This document shows, in pieces, positions 27,748 through 35,285 of a DNA stretch of 64,000 bases. This stretch comes from Halomonas maura (GTDB lineage Bacteria; Pseudomonadota; Gammaproteobacteria; Pseudomonadales; Halomonadaceae): positions 121,662-185,661 of the forward strand of contig NZ_JAUFPQ010000010.1 of the NCBI RefSeq assembly GCF_030409305.1, read 5' to 3'. Made by a program: the position numbers and the translations under genes. Under the pieces are notes generated by a model. That model saw only the letters and a list, made by a program, of their open reading frames with translations, searched no databases and was not told where the DNA came from. Position 1 is the stretch's first letter. Each line of letters opens with the position of its first letter.

Positions 27748-29765
27748 ACCAGCCGGCGAGGAATGCGCCGGTCCCAGCTGCGGCAATGGACGCGACGCTC
27801 TCCCTCGTAGGCGTCCAGGGTGGCATGCAGCTGGAAGTCCTCGGGCGTGGCGGCGAGGACGGTGCGGGTGATGGTGGTCACCTCCCAGTCGCCGCGCTTC
27901 AGCGAGCGCTCCCAGCAGGTGGTGCCCGTCGGGGAGTCGAAGTCGTCGGCCCGGGAACAGTAGCGCTCCACCGCCTTGACCTGCACCTCCAGCCCGGAGT
28001 CCTCGAGCCGCAACCGCCCCCGGTCGTTGACCACCTCCAGCGTCGAGAGGTCCTCGGCCAGGTCACGATGCACATACCAGTTGTGATGCTCGGGCGCCAG
28101 CAGGGTCACCGGGATGGTCGGTGCCCCCTCCGGCGCGTCGAAGACGACCGCGTCATCCTCGGCACGCGGCGGCCGGCGGGGCAGCTCCAGCACGCTGCCC
28201 GAGTCGTGGATGGTCAGGCGCGCGCACAGGGGAGACGGCCAGGCCAGCGGCCAGTAGGAGGTGGAGATCGCCAGCCGCAGCCGATGGCCCTGGGGGAACA
28301 CCTGGGCCACGTCGTTGAGCCGCACCGCTACCCGGTAGCGGCGCCCCGGTTCCAGCGCCTCGGGGGCGGCATGGCCGTCCCGATGGGTGAGGTTGAGCAG
28401 GCCATAGGTCACCCGCGTCGCCTTGCCATCGGGAGCGACGTCCGAGAGGCGCGCCGCCACCATGGCGACGGGCCGGTCGGCCGAGACGTCCAGCTCGAGT
28501 CGCGGGCCGCCGAGGATCTCCACCGATGCGCCCAGCGGCGGGCTGTCGAAGATCAGCGCCCCGCCATCCTCCTGGCGCTGGTCATGGGCGAGATCGGGGC
28601 CGGCGGCATAGGAGCACCACTTGCCGGCGAACAGGCCACAGGTCAGCGGCGACTGGACCGTCAGCGCCGAGTGCTCGCGCCGCCGCTGGCCGTCGAGGCA
28701 TAACCGCCGCGGTGCCAGTGGCAATCGCCAGGGCTCGATGGCCGGCGACGGCCAGCGGGGCTCGGCGACCCAGCGCCCCGGGCGGTGCCCGTAGCGGGTG
28801 GTGGGCGGCACGCTGTCCTGCATCCACACCCTGAGCGCCGGGTCCTCGCGAATGCCCCGCTCCTGCCCCTTCAGCCACTGATCCCACCAGCGCAGGCATT
28901 CCTGCAGGAAACCGATCGCCGGCCCCGGCTCGCCCAGGTGGGGATACTTGTGGCTCCAGGGGCCGATCAGGCCCTGACAGGGCCCCGGCAGGTGCTCGAC
29001 CAGGCGCATCACGGCATTGGAATAGCCGTCCGCCCAGCCGCTGGCGGCCAGCACCGGCACCCGCACCCGGGAGAAATCCTCGCAGATGGATCCATGTCGC
29101 CAGTAGGTGTCGCGGTGCGGATGCTCGAGCCAGGTGGCCAGCCACAGGCCGCTGCCCTCCAGGCGCTGGCGCCACATGTCGCGCCAGGCCTCGCCCACCA
29201 CGGCGGGATCCGGGGGCAAGGAGTTGTAGGCGAACATGGTCGAGGCCCAGGACAGGTTGTCGCCCAGCAGGCAACCGCCCATGTAGTGCACGTCGTCGGC
29301 GTAGCGGTCATCCGTGGAACAGACGCTGACCACCGCCTTGAGCTCCGGGGGCTGGCGGGCCGCCAGCTGCAGGCCGTTGAAGCCGCCCCAGGAGATGCCG
29401 ATCATGCCGACCCGACCATCACACCAGGGCTGGGCCGCCAGCCAGCGCAGGATGGCCTCGCCGTCCGCCAGCTCTCGCTCGAGGTATTCGTCCTCCAACA
29501 CGCCCTCGGAGTCTCCGCTGCCGCGCAGATCGACCCGCACCGCCGCATAGCCATGCCCGGCGAAATAGTGGTGATGCACGGCATCCCGCCGCGCCGAACC
29601 GTCACGCAGGCGATAGGGAATGTACTCGAGCACGGCGGGCACCGGCCGCCGTCGGGCCGCCTCGGGCAACCAGATGCGCGCGTTGAGGCGGACCCCGTCT
29701 TCCATCGGTATCCACACGGGATCGAGACACTCGACGGCATGGGGAAAGTCGCTCACCTCTCTCAT
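27744..29765 (-). CDS. CocE/NonD (X-Pro dipeptidyl-peptidase S15-like) family hydrolase
   Basis: The protein has 673 residues; the ATG at 29765 follows a strong AGGAGGAGG site. N-terminal alpha/beta-hydrolase (about 20-330): RVDLRGSGDSEG, nucleophile in GISWGGFNGL (Ser about 140), probable Asp in SGWADGYSN and His in WSHKYPH. The C-terminal about 350-550 is a beta-sandwich domain as in CocE (RLRLAISTSYWPLAWPSP). Members cleave esters or N-terminal dipeptides. No signal peptide is visible, so it is probably cytoplasmic. The gene follows an ATP-grasp ligase gene by 35 bp in the same direction and is probably its operon partner. Substrate unknown. Confidence 0.88.
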   Translation of the reverse strand: MREVSDFPHAVECLDPVWIPMEDGVRLNARIWLPEAARRRPVPAVLEYIPYRLRDGSARRDAVHHHYFAGHGYAAVRVDLRGSGDSEGVLEDEYLERELADGEAILRWLAAQPWCDGRVGMIGISWGGFNGLQLAARQPPELKAVVSVCSTDDRYADDVHYMGGCLLGDNLSWASTMFAYNSLPPDPAVVGEAWRDMWRQRLEGSGLWLATWLEHPHRDTYWRHGSICEDFSRVRVPVLAASGWADGYSNAVMRLVEHLPGPCQGLIGPWSHKYPHLGEPGPAIGFLQECLRWWDQWLKGQERGIREDPALRVWMQDSVPPTTRYGHRPGRWVAEPRWPSPAIEPWRLPLAPRRLCLDGQRRREHSALTVQSPLTCGLFAGKWCSYAAGPDLAHDQRQEDGGALIFDSPPLGASVEILGGPRLELDVSADRPVAMVAARLSDVAPDGKATRVTYGLLNLTHRDGHAAPEALEPGRRYRVAVRLNDVAQVFPQGHRLRLAISTSYWPLAWPSPLCARLTIHDSGSVLELPRRPPRAEDDAVVFDAPEGAPTIPVTLLAPEHHNWYVHRDLAEDLSTLEVVNDRGRLRLEDSGLEVQVKAVERYCSRADDFDSPTGTTCWERSLKRGDWEVTTITRTVLAATPEDFQLHATLDAYEGERRVHCRSWDRRIPRRLV

Positions 29766-29800
29766 GCAAGCCTCCTCCTGCCCTGGCCGGCAGGCCCCGC

Positions 29801-31102
29801 TCAGGCGCCCTCCCGGGAAGGTGGCGCGATGACGAACGGCAGTCCCTCCCGACACAGCCGTATCCGCTCCAGCAGCCCCTGGTAGCTGTCGGCGCCGGTG
29901 AACAGCACCCCCAGCTCCCAGGAGAAGGAATCCTGATGCAGCAACGACTCCAGGGCCATGCCGTTCCGCACATTCAGCTCGACGAGGGTACCCGGATAGG
30001 CCGCCTCCACCAGGCGGATTTCCTCCGCCGTCGGTACACGGCGAACGACACCGCCCTGGAAGACCCTCAGCATCTGCTTGGCGGCGACTGCGTAGCGGCC
30101 TTCCCGGTGGGGCATGCGTGGCGTCATGCCCAGGGCCACGTCCACCATCACCTGGTAGTGCGGGGCTCCATCCACCAGCTTGAAGAGCGGCGCATGGGAG
30201 CGGGACAGCCGGGGGTTGATCTCGAGCAACCAGATGCGATCACTCTCGTCATCATGGTAGAACTCGATATTGAAGGGGGCATCGTCGTAGCCGATATGCG
30301 TCATGACTCGGCGGCTGATGTCGATGATACGCGCCTGGACGTCATCGGGCAGCGCGCTGGGATACTCGAAGCGCATCAGCACGGAGGGGTGCCGGGTGTC
30401 TCGGACGCTGTCGATGATGCCGGTCAGCTGCATCCGCCCGTTCTGGACATAACCTTCGAGGGTGCATTGCCGGCCCGCCGAGATGATCTGCTCCACCACG
30501 CAATGGTGGCCATCGATCTCGGCCAGCTCGTCGGGTAGGTCGAGATGGGTGCACACCTCGGCCAGCGGCTGGCCAAACCTGCCGATCCCCCGCCGGATCT
30601 GGGGCAGGGCCTCGCGAAGCTGTTGCTCGTTGTCGATTTGGAACCCCAGTTGGGAGGAGTGCGCCTTGACCGGCTTGATCCAGAACGGGTAGTCCACCTC
30701 GAGGGTATCGATGGCCTGGTCGTCGAAGGGGTCCAGGGCCTGGAAGGCGGGCACGCACTCGGGCACCGCCTTCGCTTGTTCCAGGCGACTCCAGTACTTG
30801 TGCTCGCACTTAAGCACCGCCTCCAGCGTGGGCCCCCGATGGCCCATGGCATCGCGCAGCACCGGCAGCAGCGCCGTGGTGGGAAAGTCCCAGACGCCCA
30901 CGATGGCATCCACCGGGTCGGGGAAGCGCTGCAGCTCGACCAGCGCATCGGCCACCAGGCGATCGAAGTGATACTCCTGAGCATGGACCGCCTCGTTCAG
31001 GGGCAGCAGCCCATGAAAGGCATAGTCCTCGGCATGTCGCAGTGTCGGCAGCAAGCGTCGGCTCAAGTCGTCATGGCCAATCACGAAGACGTTCCACGCC
31101 AT
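29801..31102 (-). CDS. ATP-grasp domain protein, putative carboxylate-amine/thiol ligase
   Basis: The protein has 433 residues from ATG 31102. A Rossmann-like N-terminus (WNVFVIGHDDLSRRLLPTL) is followed by the ATP-grasp core: FWIKPVKAHSSQLGF (about 140-154) with an ATP-binding Lys, CVVEQIISAGRQCTLEGYVQNG, and the metal-binding stretch NIEFYHDDE with LLEINPRLSRSH (about 290-310). The catalytic core looks intact. Such enzymes join a carboxylate to an amine or thiol through an acyl phosphate. The product is unknown, but the neighbouring S15-like hydrolase suggests a peptide- or amide-like compound. About 220 bp of non-coding sequence lies upstream. Confidence 0.85.
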   Translation of the reverse strand: MAWNVFVIGHDDLSRRLLPTLRHAEDYAFHGLLPLNEAVHAQEYHFDRLVADALVELQRFPDPVDAIVGVWDFPTTALLPVLRDAMGHRGPTLEAVLKCEHKYWSRLEQAKAVPECVPAFQALDPFDDQAIDTLEVDYPFWIKPVKAHSSQLGFQIDNEQQLREALPQIRRGIGRFGQPLAEVCTHLDLPDELAEIDGHHCVVEQIISAGRQCTLEGYVQNGRMQLTGIIDSVRDTRHPSVLMRFEYPSALPDDVQARIIDISRRVMTHIGYDDAPFNIEFYHDDESDRIWLLEINPRLSRSHAPLFKLVDGAPHYQVMVDVALGMTPRMPHREGRYAVAAKQMLRVFQGGVVRRVPTAEEIRLVEAAYPGTLVELNVRNGMALESLLHQDSFSWELGVLFTGADSYQGLLERIRLCREGLPFVIAPPSREGA

Positions 31103-31286
31103 ACCCCTCTCCCCGCCTCGCCAGACTGATCGGTCGGGCAGCACTCGACGAGGCGCCATCGCGCGCCCTTACGTTAAGCATGGTCCGTTTTCGAGACATT
31201 GTCTTGACCGAATGAGGAGGATCCGGCCGTGAACCAAGCCGGCCGGGGGACAGGGGGCATCGGTGCCTGGCGTCGATCGGCCATGG

Positions 31287-31308
31287 CTGTCAGGCTGACA
31301 GGCTGACA
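31287..31308. promoter_or_regulatory. Palindrome with extra half-repeat upstream of the winged-HTH gene
   Basis: CTGTCAG-G-CTGACAG at 31287-31301 is followed by a further GGCTGACA copy to 31308. It lies 18 bp before the chosen start codon and could be an autoregulatory site. No known regulator consensus is matched. Confidence 0.4.
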
Positions 31309-31326
31309 ATGAGGCAGGACACCGCA

Positions 31327-31620
31327 ATGGCACTCAGCAAGACGCAAAGCAGCTTCTACCGGCGCCTCTACGTGGCTCACCTGGTGGCCAACGGCACCGC
31401 CAGCGTGCCGGCCATCATGGACGCCACGGGCATGCCCCGGCGCACGGCCCAGGATACCCTGGCCGCCCTGGCGGAGCTGGACATCCGCTGCGAGTTCGAG
31501 CCGGCACCGGGACAGCGCCACAACGTCGGCCACTATGTGGTGCGCGACTGGGGTCCCATCGATCCCGTCTGGGTCGCCCGCCACGCCGAGCGGCTGCGCC
31601 TGGTCCTGGGCTACCCCTGA
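31327..31620 (+). CDS. Small winged helix-turn-helix protein
   Basis: The protein has 97 residues from ATG 31327 (MALSKTQSSFYRRLYVAHLV), preceded by AGGCAGGA; ATG 31309 would add six residues. The central segment VPAIMDATGMPRRTAQDTLAALAELDI (about 26-52) reads as a helix-turn-helix, followed by a wing-like GHYVVRDWGPIDP. Short stand-alone proteins with this conserved sequence occur in many proteobacteria, but I know of no assigned function. DNA binding is inferred. Upstream is a palindromic repeat. Confidence 0.75.
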   Translation: MALSKTQSSFYRRLYVAHLVANGTASVPAIMDATGMPRRTAQDTLAALAELDIRCEFEPAPGQRHNVGHYVVRDWGPIDPVWVARHAERLRLVLGYP

Positions 31621-31661
31621 GCCCCACTCAACGGTCTCGGCCGGCACCATCGGGTAGCCCC

Positions 31662-32690
31662 ATGATCGTCAGCTCGCTTCATCGCCCCCTGGCCTTGCTG
31701 CTCACCGGACTGCTGCTGGTCGGTTGTGGCGAGGCGATCCGGCAACAACCGGGTCCCGGGGCCGCACATGCCCGCATCGAACACGACCGAGTGATCGCCG
31801 AGGACGGCTATCGCCTGCCGCTGCGGCACTGGCCCGCCGAGGGGGAGGCCGACGCCGTGGTGCTGGCGGTGCACGGCTTCAACGACCATGGCGGCAGCTT
31901 CGCGGTGATGGCCGAGGCCATGACACCCCATGGCATCAGCGTCTACGCCCACGATCAGCGTGGCTTCGGGCGGACCGCCCAACGCCGCCTCTGGCCCGGA
32001 CACCAGCGCCTGACGGCCGACGTCAGGCTAGTCGCCGGCCAGTTGCGTGAACGGCATCCGCAGACGCCGCTGTATCTGGTGGGCAAGAGCATGGGCGCCG
32101 CCGTGGTGCTGCTCGCCCTGGCCGACGCCCGCCCACCGCCGGTGGACGGCAGCATCCTGATCTCCCCGGCGGTCTGGGGGCTCGACGCCATGCCCTGGTA
32201 CCAGCGGCTGAGCCTGTGGCTCGGTATACGCCTGATCCCTTCCGTGAGCTTCTCCGCCAAGACGGCACACCGGCTCGGCATCCATCCCACCGATGACCCC
32301 GAGATCCGCCGGCAGCTCGCCGAGGACCCACTGATCCTGCGCCGCGCCCGGGTGGACACCCTCTACGGGGTGGCCGAGACCATGAGCCTCGCCCTGGAAG
32401 CCGCCGAGCATCTGCGTGGCCCGGCGCTGATCCTCTACGGCGACGAGGACCAGGTGATTCCCCCCGAGGCGATCTGCGCCCTGCTCGACCGGCTGCCCGA
32501 GGCGAACGGCGGTGCGCCGGCCTGGCGATTCGTCCTCTATCCCGGCGGCTACCATATGCTCACCCGGTATACCCGGCGCGACCGCACCGAGGCCGACCTC
32601 GCCGCCTGGCTGCACGACCCCGCGACCGTCCTGCCCTCCGGTCACGAGCTCGACCCCGCATCGGCCCGCCGACGACTGTGCGCCGGCTAG
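31662..32690 (+). CDS. Lysophospholipase-like alpha/beta hydrolase lipoprotein
   Basis: The protein has 342 residues. The N-terminus (LALLLTGLLLVGCGEA) is a lipoprotein signal with lipobox LVGC, so it should be anchored to a membrane facing the periplasm. The fold matches monoacylglycerol lipase/PldB-type hydrolases: VLAVHGFNDHG near 66, YAHDQRGFG, nucleophile Ser in GKSMGAAVV, acid Asp in YGDEDQVIP and His in GGYHML. Natural substrate unknown. The stop codon TAG lies within the CTAG target of the MITE-like element that follows. Confidence 0.85.
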   Translation: MIVSSLHRPLALLLTGLLLVGCGEAIRQQPGPGAAHARIEHDRVIAEDGYRLPLRHWPAEGEADAVVLAVHGFNDHGGSFAVMAEAMTPHGISVYAHDQRGFGRTAQRRLWPGHQRLTADVRLVAGQLRERHPQTPLYLVGKSMGAAVVLLALADARPPPVDGSILISPAVWGLDAMPWYQRLSLWLGIRLIPSVSFSAKTAHRLGIHPTDDPEIRRQLAEDPLILRRARVDTLYGVAETMSLALEAAEHLRGPALILYGDEDQVIPPEAICALLDRLPEANGGAPAWRFVLYPGGYHMLTRYTRRDRTEADLAAWLHDPATVLPSGHELDPASARRRLCAG

Positions 32691-32854
32691 CAGCCTGTCG
32701 GGCTTGACGCTGATCTACTGTGAATCCCGGTCTTTCGGCCAACTCCATTCGATCCATTTCGTTAAATAGCGGGTTATTCGCCTCAATCGACCGATGAATT
32801 TGACTCGAAATCCGTGATTCTCGTGACGATCGGTCAAACCCAACAGGCTGCTAG
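32687..32854. mobile_element. MITE-like element, about 160 bp, flanked by CTAG
   Basis: Inverted ends CAGCCTGTCGGGCTTGAC (32691-32708) and GTCAAACCCAACAGGCTG (32833-32850) match at 16 of 18 positions. Each is flanked by CTAG (32687-32690, 32851-32854), which fits a 4-bp target duplication of the YTAR type used by IS5-subgroup elements. The interior is AT-richer than the flanks and has no coding capacity. Confidence 0.75.
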
Positions 32855-32906
32855 GGGGCTCTGATACCCTTAGTAGAGAGAACCCCCCACCCGACAGGAG
32901 CACACC

Positions 32907-33455
32907 ATGGCCCTCACGCCTTCCAGCATGCTCGAGCTCGGCTCCCCCCTGCCCGCCTTCCGCCTGCCCGATGCCGAGGGCCACACGGTGGGCAGCGACG
33001 ACTACCCGGACCAGCCGCTGCTGGTGGTCTTCATGTGCAACCACTGCCCCTTCGTCAAGCACGTGGCGGACGCCCTGGCGGACTTCACCCGGGAGTACCA
33101 GGCCAGGGGCCTGGCGGTGGTCGGCATCAACAGCAACGACTTCCGGGCCCACCCGGACGACCGCCCGGAGAAGATGGTCGAGGAGGCCCGGGCCCGGGGT
33201 TACACCTTCCCCTACCTGGTCGACGAGAGCCAGGAGGTCGCCCGTGCCTTCGAGGCCGCCTGCACGCCCGACTTCTTCCTCTTCGACCGGGACCACCGCC
33301 TCGCCTACCGCGGCCAGTTCGACGACAGCCGGCCCAGCAAGGACACCCCCGTCGACGGCCGCGACCTGCGTGCCGCCGCCGACGCGGTGCTGGCCGACCG
33401 GGCACCGAGCCCCGACCAGAAACCCTCCATGGGCTGCAACATCAAGTGGAAGTGA
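32907..33455 (+). CDS. Thioredoxin-fold redoxin family protein (AhpC/TSA-like)
   Basis: The protein has 182 residues. It is a thioredoxin-fold protein with the motif MCNHCPFVKHVADAL (about 44-58): a CxxC pair where the peroxiredoxin or thioredoxin active site lies. GINSNDFRAHPDDRPEKM and CTPDFFLFDRDHRLAYRGQFD are conserved in this family, and a terminal MGCNIKW holds a third Cys. No signal peptide is seen, so a cytoplasmic thiol-redox or peroxidase role is likely but not proven. It sits alone after the MITE-like element. Confidence 0.88.
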   Translation: MALTPSSMLELGSPLPAFRLPDAEGHTVGSDDYPDQPLLVVFMCNHCPFVKHVADALADFTREYQARGLAVVGINSNDFRAHPDDRPEKMVEEARARGYTFPYLVDESQEVARAFEAACTPDFFLFDRDHRLAYRGQFDDSRPSKDTPVDGRDLRAAADAVLADRAPSPDQKPSMGCNIKWK

Positions 33456-33513
33456 CGGCGGCATCGCGGGCGGCTGGCGCATCACGCGCCACCGCCGACC
33501 TGACACCCGGGTG

Positions 33514-34551
33514 TCAGGCGCCCTGCGCCATGGCCTGATCGACGAACGCCGCGCAGCGCAGCCGGGCCGGGCGATCCTGCAGGCCCGCCCAGTAGGCCTC
33601 GAACTCGGGACGCCTGGGGATCGAGCCGAACTGCATGCCCCAGCCGAGATGGGCGCCGACATAGACGTCCGCCGCGCTGAAGGCCTCTCCCGCGAGGTAG
33701 CGACGCCCGTCGAGCGCGCCGGCGAGGGTGTCGAGCACCGCCGCGAGGCTGCCGCAGCCGATCCGCATCTGCTGCTCGGCGCTCGGCTGGAGCCCGAGGT
33801 GGTCGTGCAGCGAGACGGCGGCCTCGAGCGGCCCGGCGGCGAAGAACAGCCAGCGGTAGTAGTCGCCGCGGGCCTCGGGGGGCGGTGCCAGCCCGGCGCC
33901 GGGGAAGGCATCGGCGAGATAGGCGCAGATGGCGGCGGCCTCGGTGACCACGGTGTCGCCGTGGCGGATCGCCGGCACCTTGCCCATCGGGTTGATGGCC
34001 AGGTAGTCCGGCGCCTTCATCGTGGTGCCGTATTCGAGGGTGACGGTGCGATAGGGCACGCCGATCTCCTCGAGCATCCAGTGGACGATGCCGGCCCGGG
34101 AGAGCGGGTTGGTGTAGAAGATCAGGTCATCCGAGCGGGGTTCGGCGGTCGCCCGGGGCCCGGCGTCCTGGGCCTCTGCCTGGCGACCGATCCTGGCCAG
34201 CCTTTCCCCGAGCTCCTCGGGGAGCGCCTCGGATACCCGCTCCAGCAGCTCGGCGGCAGGGCTCGCCAGCGGCCCGGTGGCATCGCCCCTGACGCGACTC
34301 AGGCCCAGCGCGAGCGCGTCGAACTGCGCCTCGGTCAGGCTCAGCGGGGGCAGCGTGATGCCGGGGGCAAGGACATAGCCGACCCCCGGCTCGCTGGCGA
34401 TCTCGACCCCCACCGCCCGCAGCACGGCGATATCCTGGTACAGCGACCGCAGCGATATGCCGAGCGCCTCGGCGAGGTCGGGCCCACCGATGCGGCCATC
34501 GTGTTGGCGCATTACCTGAAGCAGGTCGTGCAGGCGGGTCTTTCGGGACAT
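33514..34551 (-). CDS. HTH regulator fused to a glutathione S-transferase domain
   Basis: The protein has 345 residues from ATG 34551 (AAGGAG upstream). Residues 1-60 (RLHDLLQVMRQHDGRIGGPDLAEALGISLRSLYQDIAVLRAVGVEIASEPGVGY) form a DeoR/YafY-type HTH. After a linker (about 62-130) a complete GST follows: LIFYTNPLSRAGIVHWMLEEIGVPY (from about 132), GKVPAIRHGDTVVTEAAAICAYLAD and the C-terminal helical domain with YLAGEAFSAADVYVG. The GST occupies the place of the WYL ligand domain of YafY regulators. No stop or frameshift separates the parts. A DUF523 gene lies 25 bp upstream in the same direction. Confidence 0.85.
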   Translation of the reverse strand: MSRKTRLHDLLQVMRQHDGRIGGPDLAEALGISLRSLYQDIAVLRAVGVEIASEPGVGYVLAPGITLPPLSLTEAQFDALALGLSRVRGDATGPLASPAAELLERVSEALPEELGERLARIGRQAEAQDAGPRATAEPRSDDLIFYTNPLSRAGIVHWMLEEIGVPYRTVTLEYGTTMKAPDYLAINPMGKVPAIRHGDTVVTEAAAICAYLADAFPGAGLAPPPEARGDYYRWLFFAAGPLEAAVSLHDHLGLQPSAEQQMRIGCGSLAAVLDTLAGALDGRRYLAGEAFSAADVYVGAHLGWGMQFGSIPRRPEFEAYWAGLQDRPARLRCAAFVDQAMAQGA

Positions 34552-34576
34552 GGCAGACTCCTTGGTTGGCTGGAAC

Positions 34577-35077
34577 TCAGGCCCTCGCTCGCTCACCCGC
34601 GGCGAGCACCTCGGCCAGCGACGCGATCTGGTGGTGAGAGAAGACCCGTACCCCATGTCGCGCCAGCAAGGCGCTCGTCACGCCGGCACCGGCGACCCGG
34701 CGGCCGGCGAAGCGGCCATCGTGGATCTCTCCACTGCCGCAGGAGGGGCTGGCCTCGGTGAGCAGGGCGTAGCGGACATCATGCGCCCGGCACAGGTCCA
34801 GCGCCAGCCGGGCGCCATGCAGGAAGGCCGACGTCACGTCCACGCCGTCAATGGTGACCACCCGGGCGGCGCCGTCCAGCACCGCCAGGCCGCCGCCGCC
34901 CTGGATCTCCGCCGCGGCACGGGGGGTGGCGAGGCCGGCCTGCAGCTCGGGACAGACCGCCACCAGGCGACCCTCCCGGCGCCAGCGGGCGAGGATGGCG
35001 CTGTGCTGGGGCTTGGCGCGGCCGTCGTAGCGGACCGGCTGGCCGAGCAGGCAGGCACTGATCAGGATCTTGTCCAT
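34577..35077 (-). CDS. DUF523 family protein
   Basis: The protein has 166 residues and belongs to the DUF523 (YbbK-like) family. Conserved stretches are ILISACLLGQPVRYDG at the N-terminus, VCPELQAGLATPR, and LLTEASPSCGSGEIHDG (about 105-121), with Cys residues that could bind metal. Function is not established. It is followed 25 bp later by the HTH-GST regulator gene, which suggests co-transcription. Confidence 0.88.
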   Translation of the reverse strand: MDKILISACLLGQPVRYDGRAKPQHSAILARWRREGRLVAVCPELQAGLATPRAAAEIQGGGGLAVLDGAARVVTIDGVDVTSAFLHGARLALDLCRAHDVRYALLTEASPSCGSGEIHDGRFAGRRVAGAGVTSALLARHGVRVFSHHQIASLAEVLAAGERARA

Positions 35078-35214
35078 CGGCGGTCATCCTGGCGGCAGGG
35101 TAACGGGAGGGGGCTCGGCGCGTGGCGCACCCCGCGCCGGTTGAGCATGGCAGCTTGCCCGCCGCGACACCAGCGACTCGACCGCCTGCCGGCTGGGAAC
35201 CTCCCGGCCGTGCA

Positions 35215-35243
35215 CAAAAAAGCGGCGGGCCAGGGCCCGCCGC
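35215..35243 (-). terminator. Terminator of the acyl-CoA dehydrogenase gene
   Basis: Read on the minus strand, a 9-bp stem GCGGCGGGC / GCCCGCCGC with a 4-nt loop is followed by TTTTTTG. It lies 43 bp after the dehydrogenase stop: a textbook rho-independent terminator. Confidence 0.9.
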
Positions 35244-35285
35244 GCAACCACCGATCAGAGCGCCTGATCAGAGAGAGTGCCGGAG

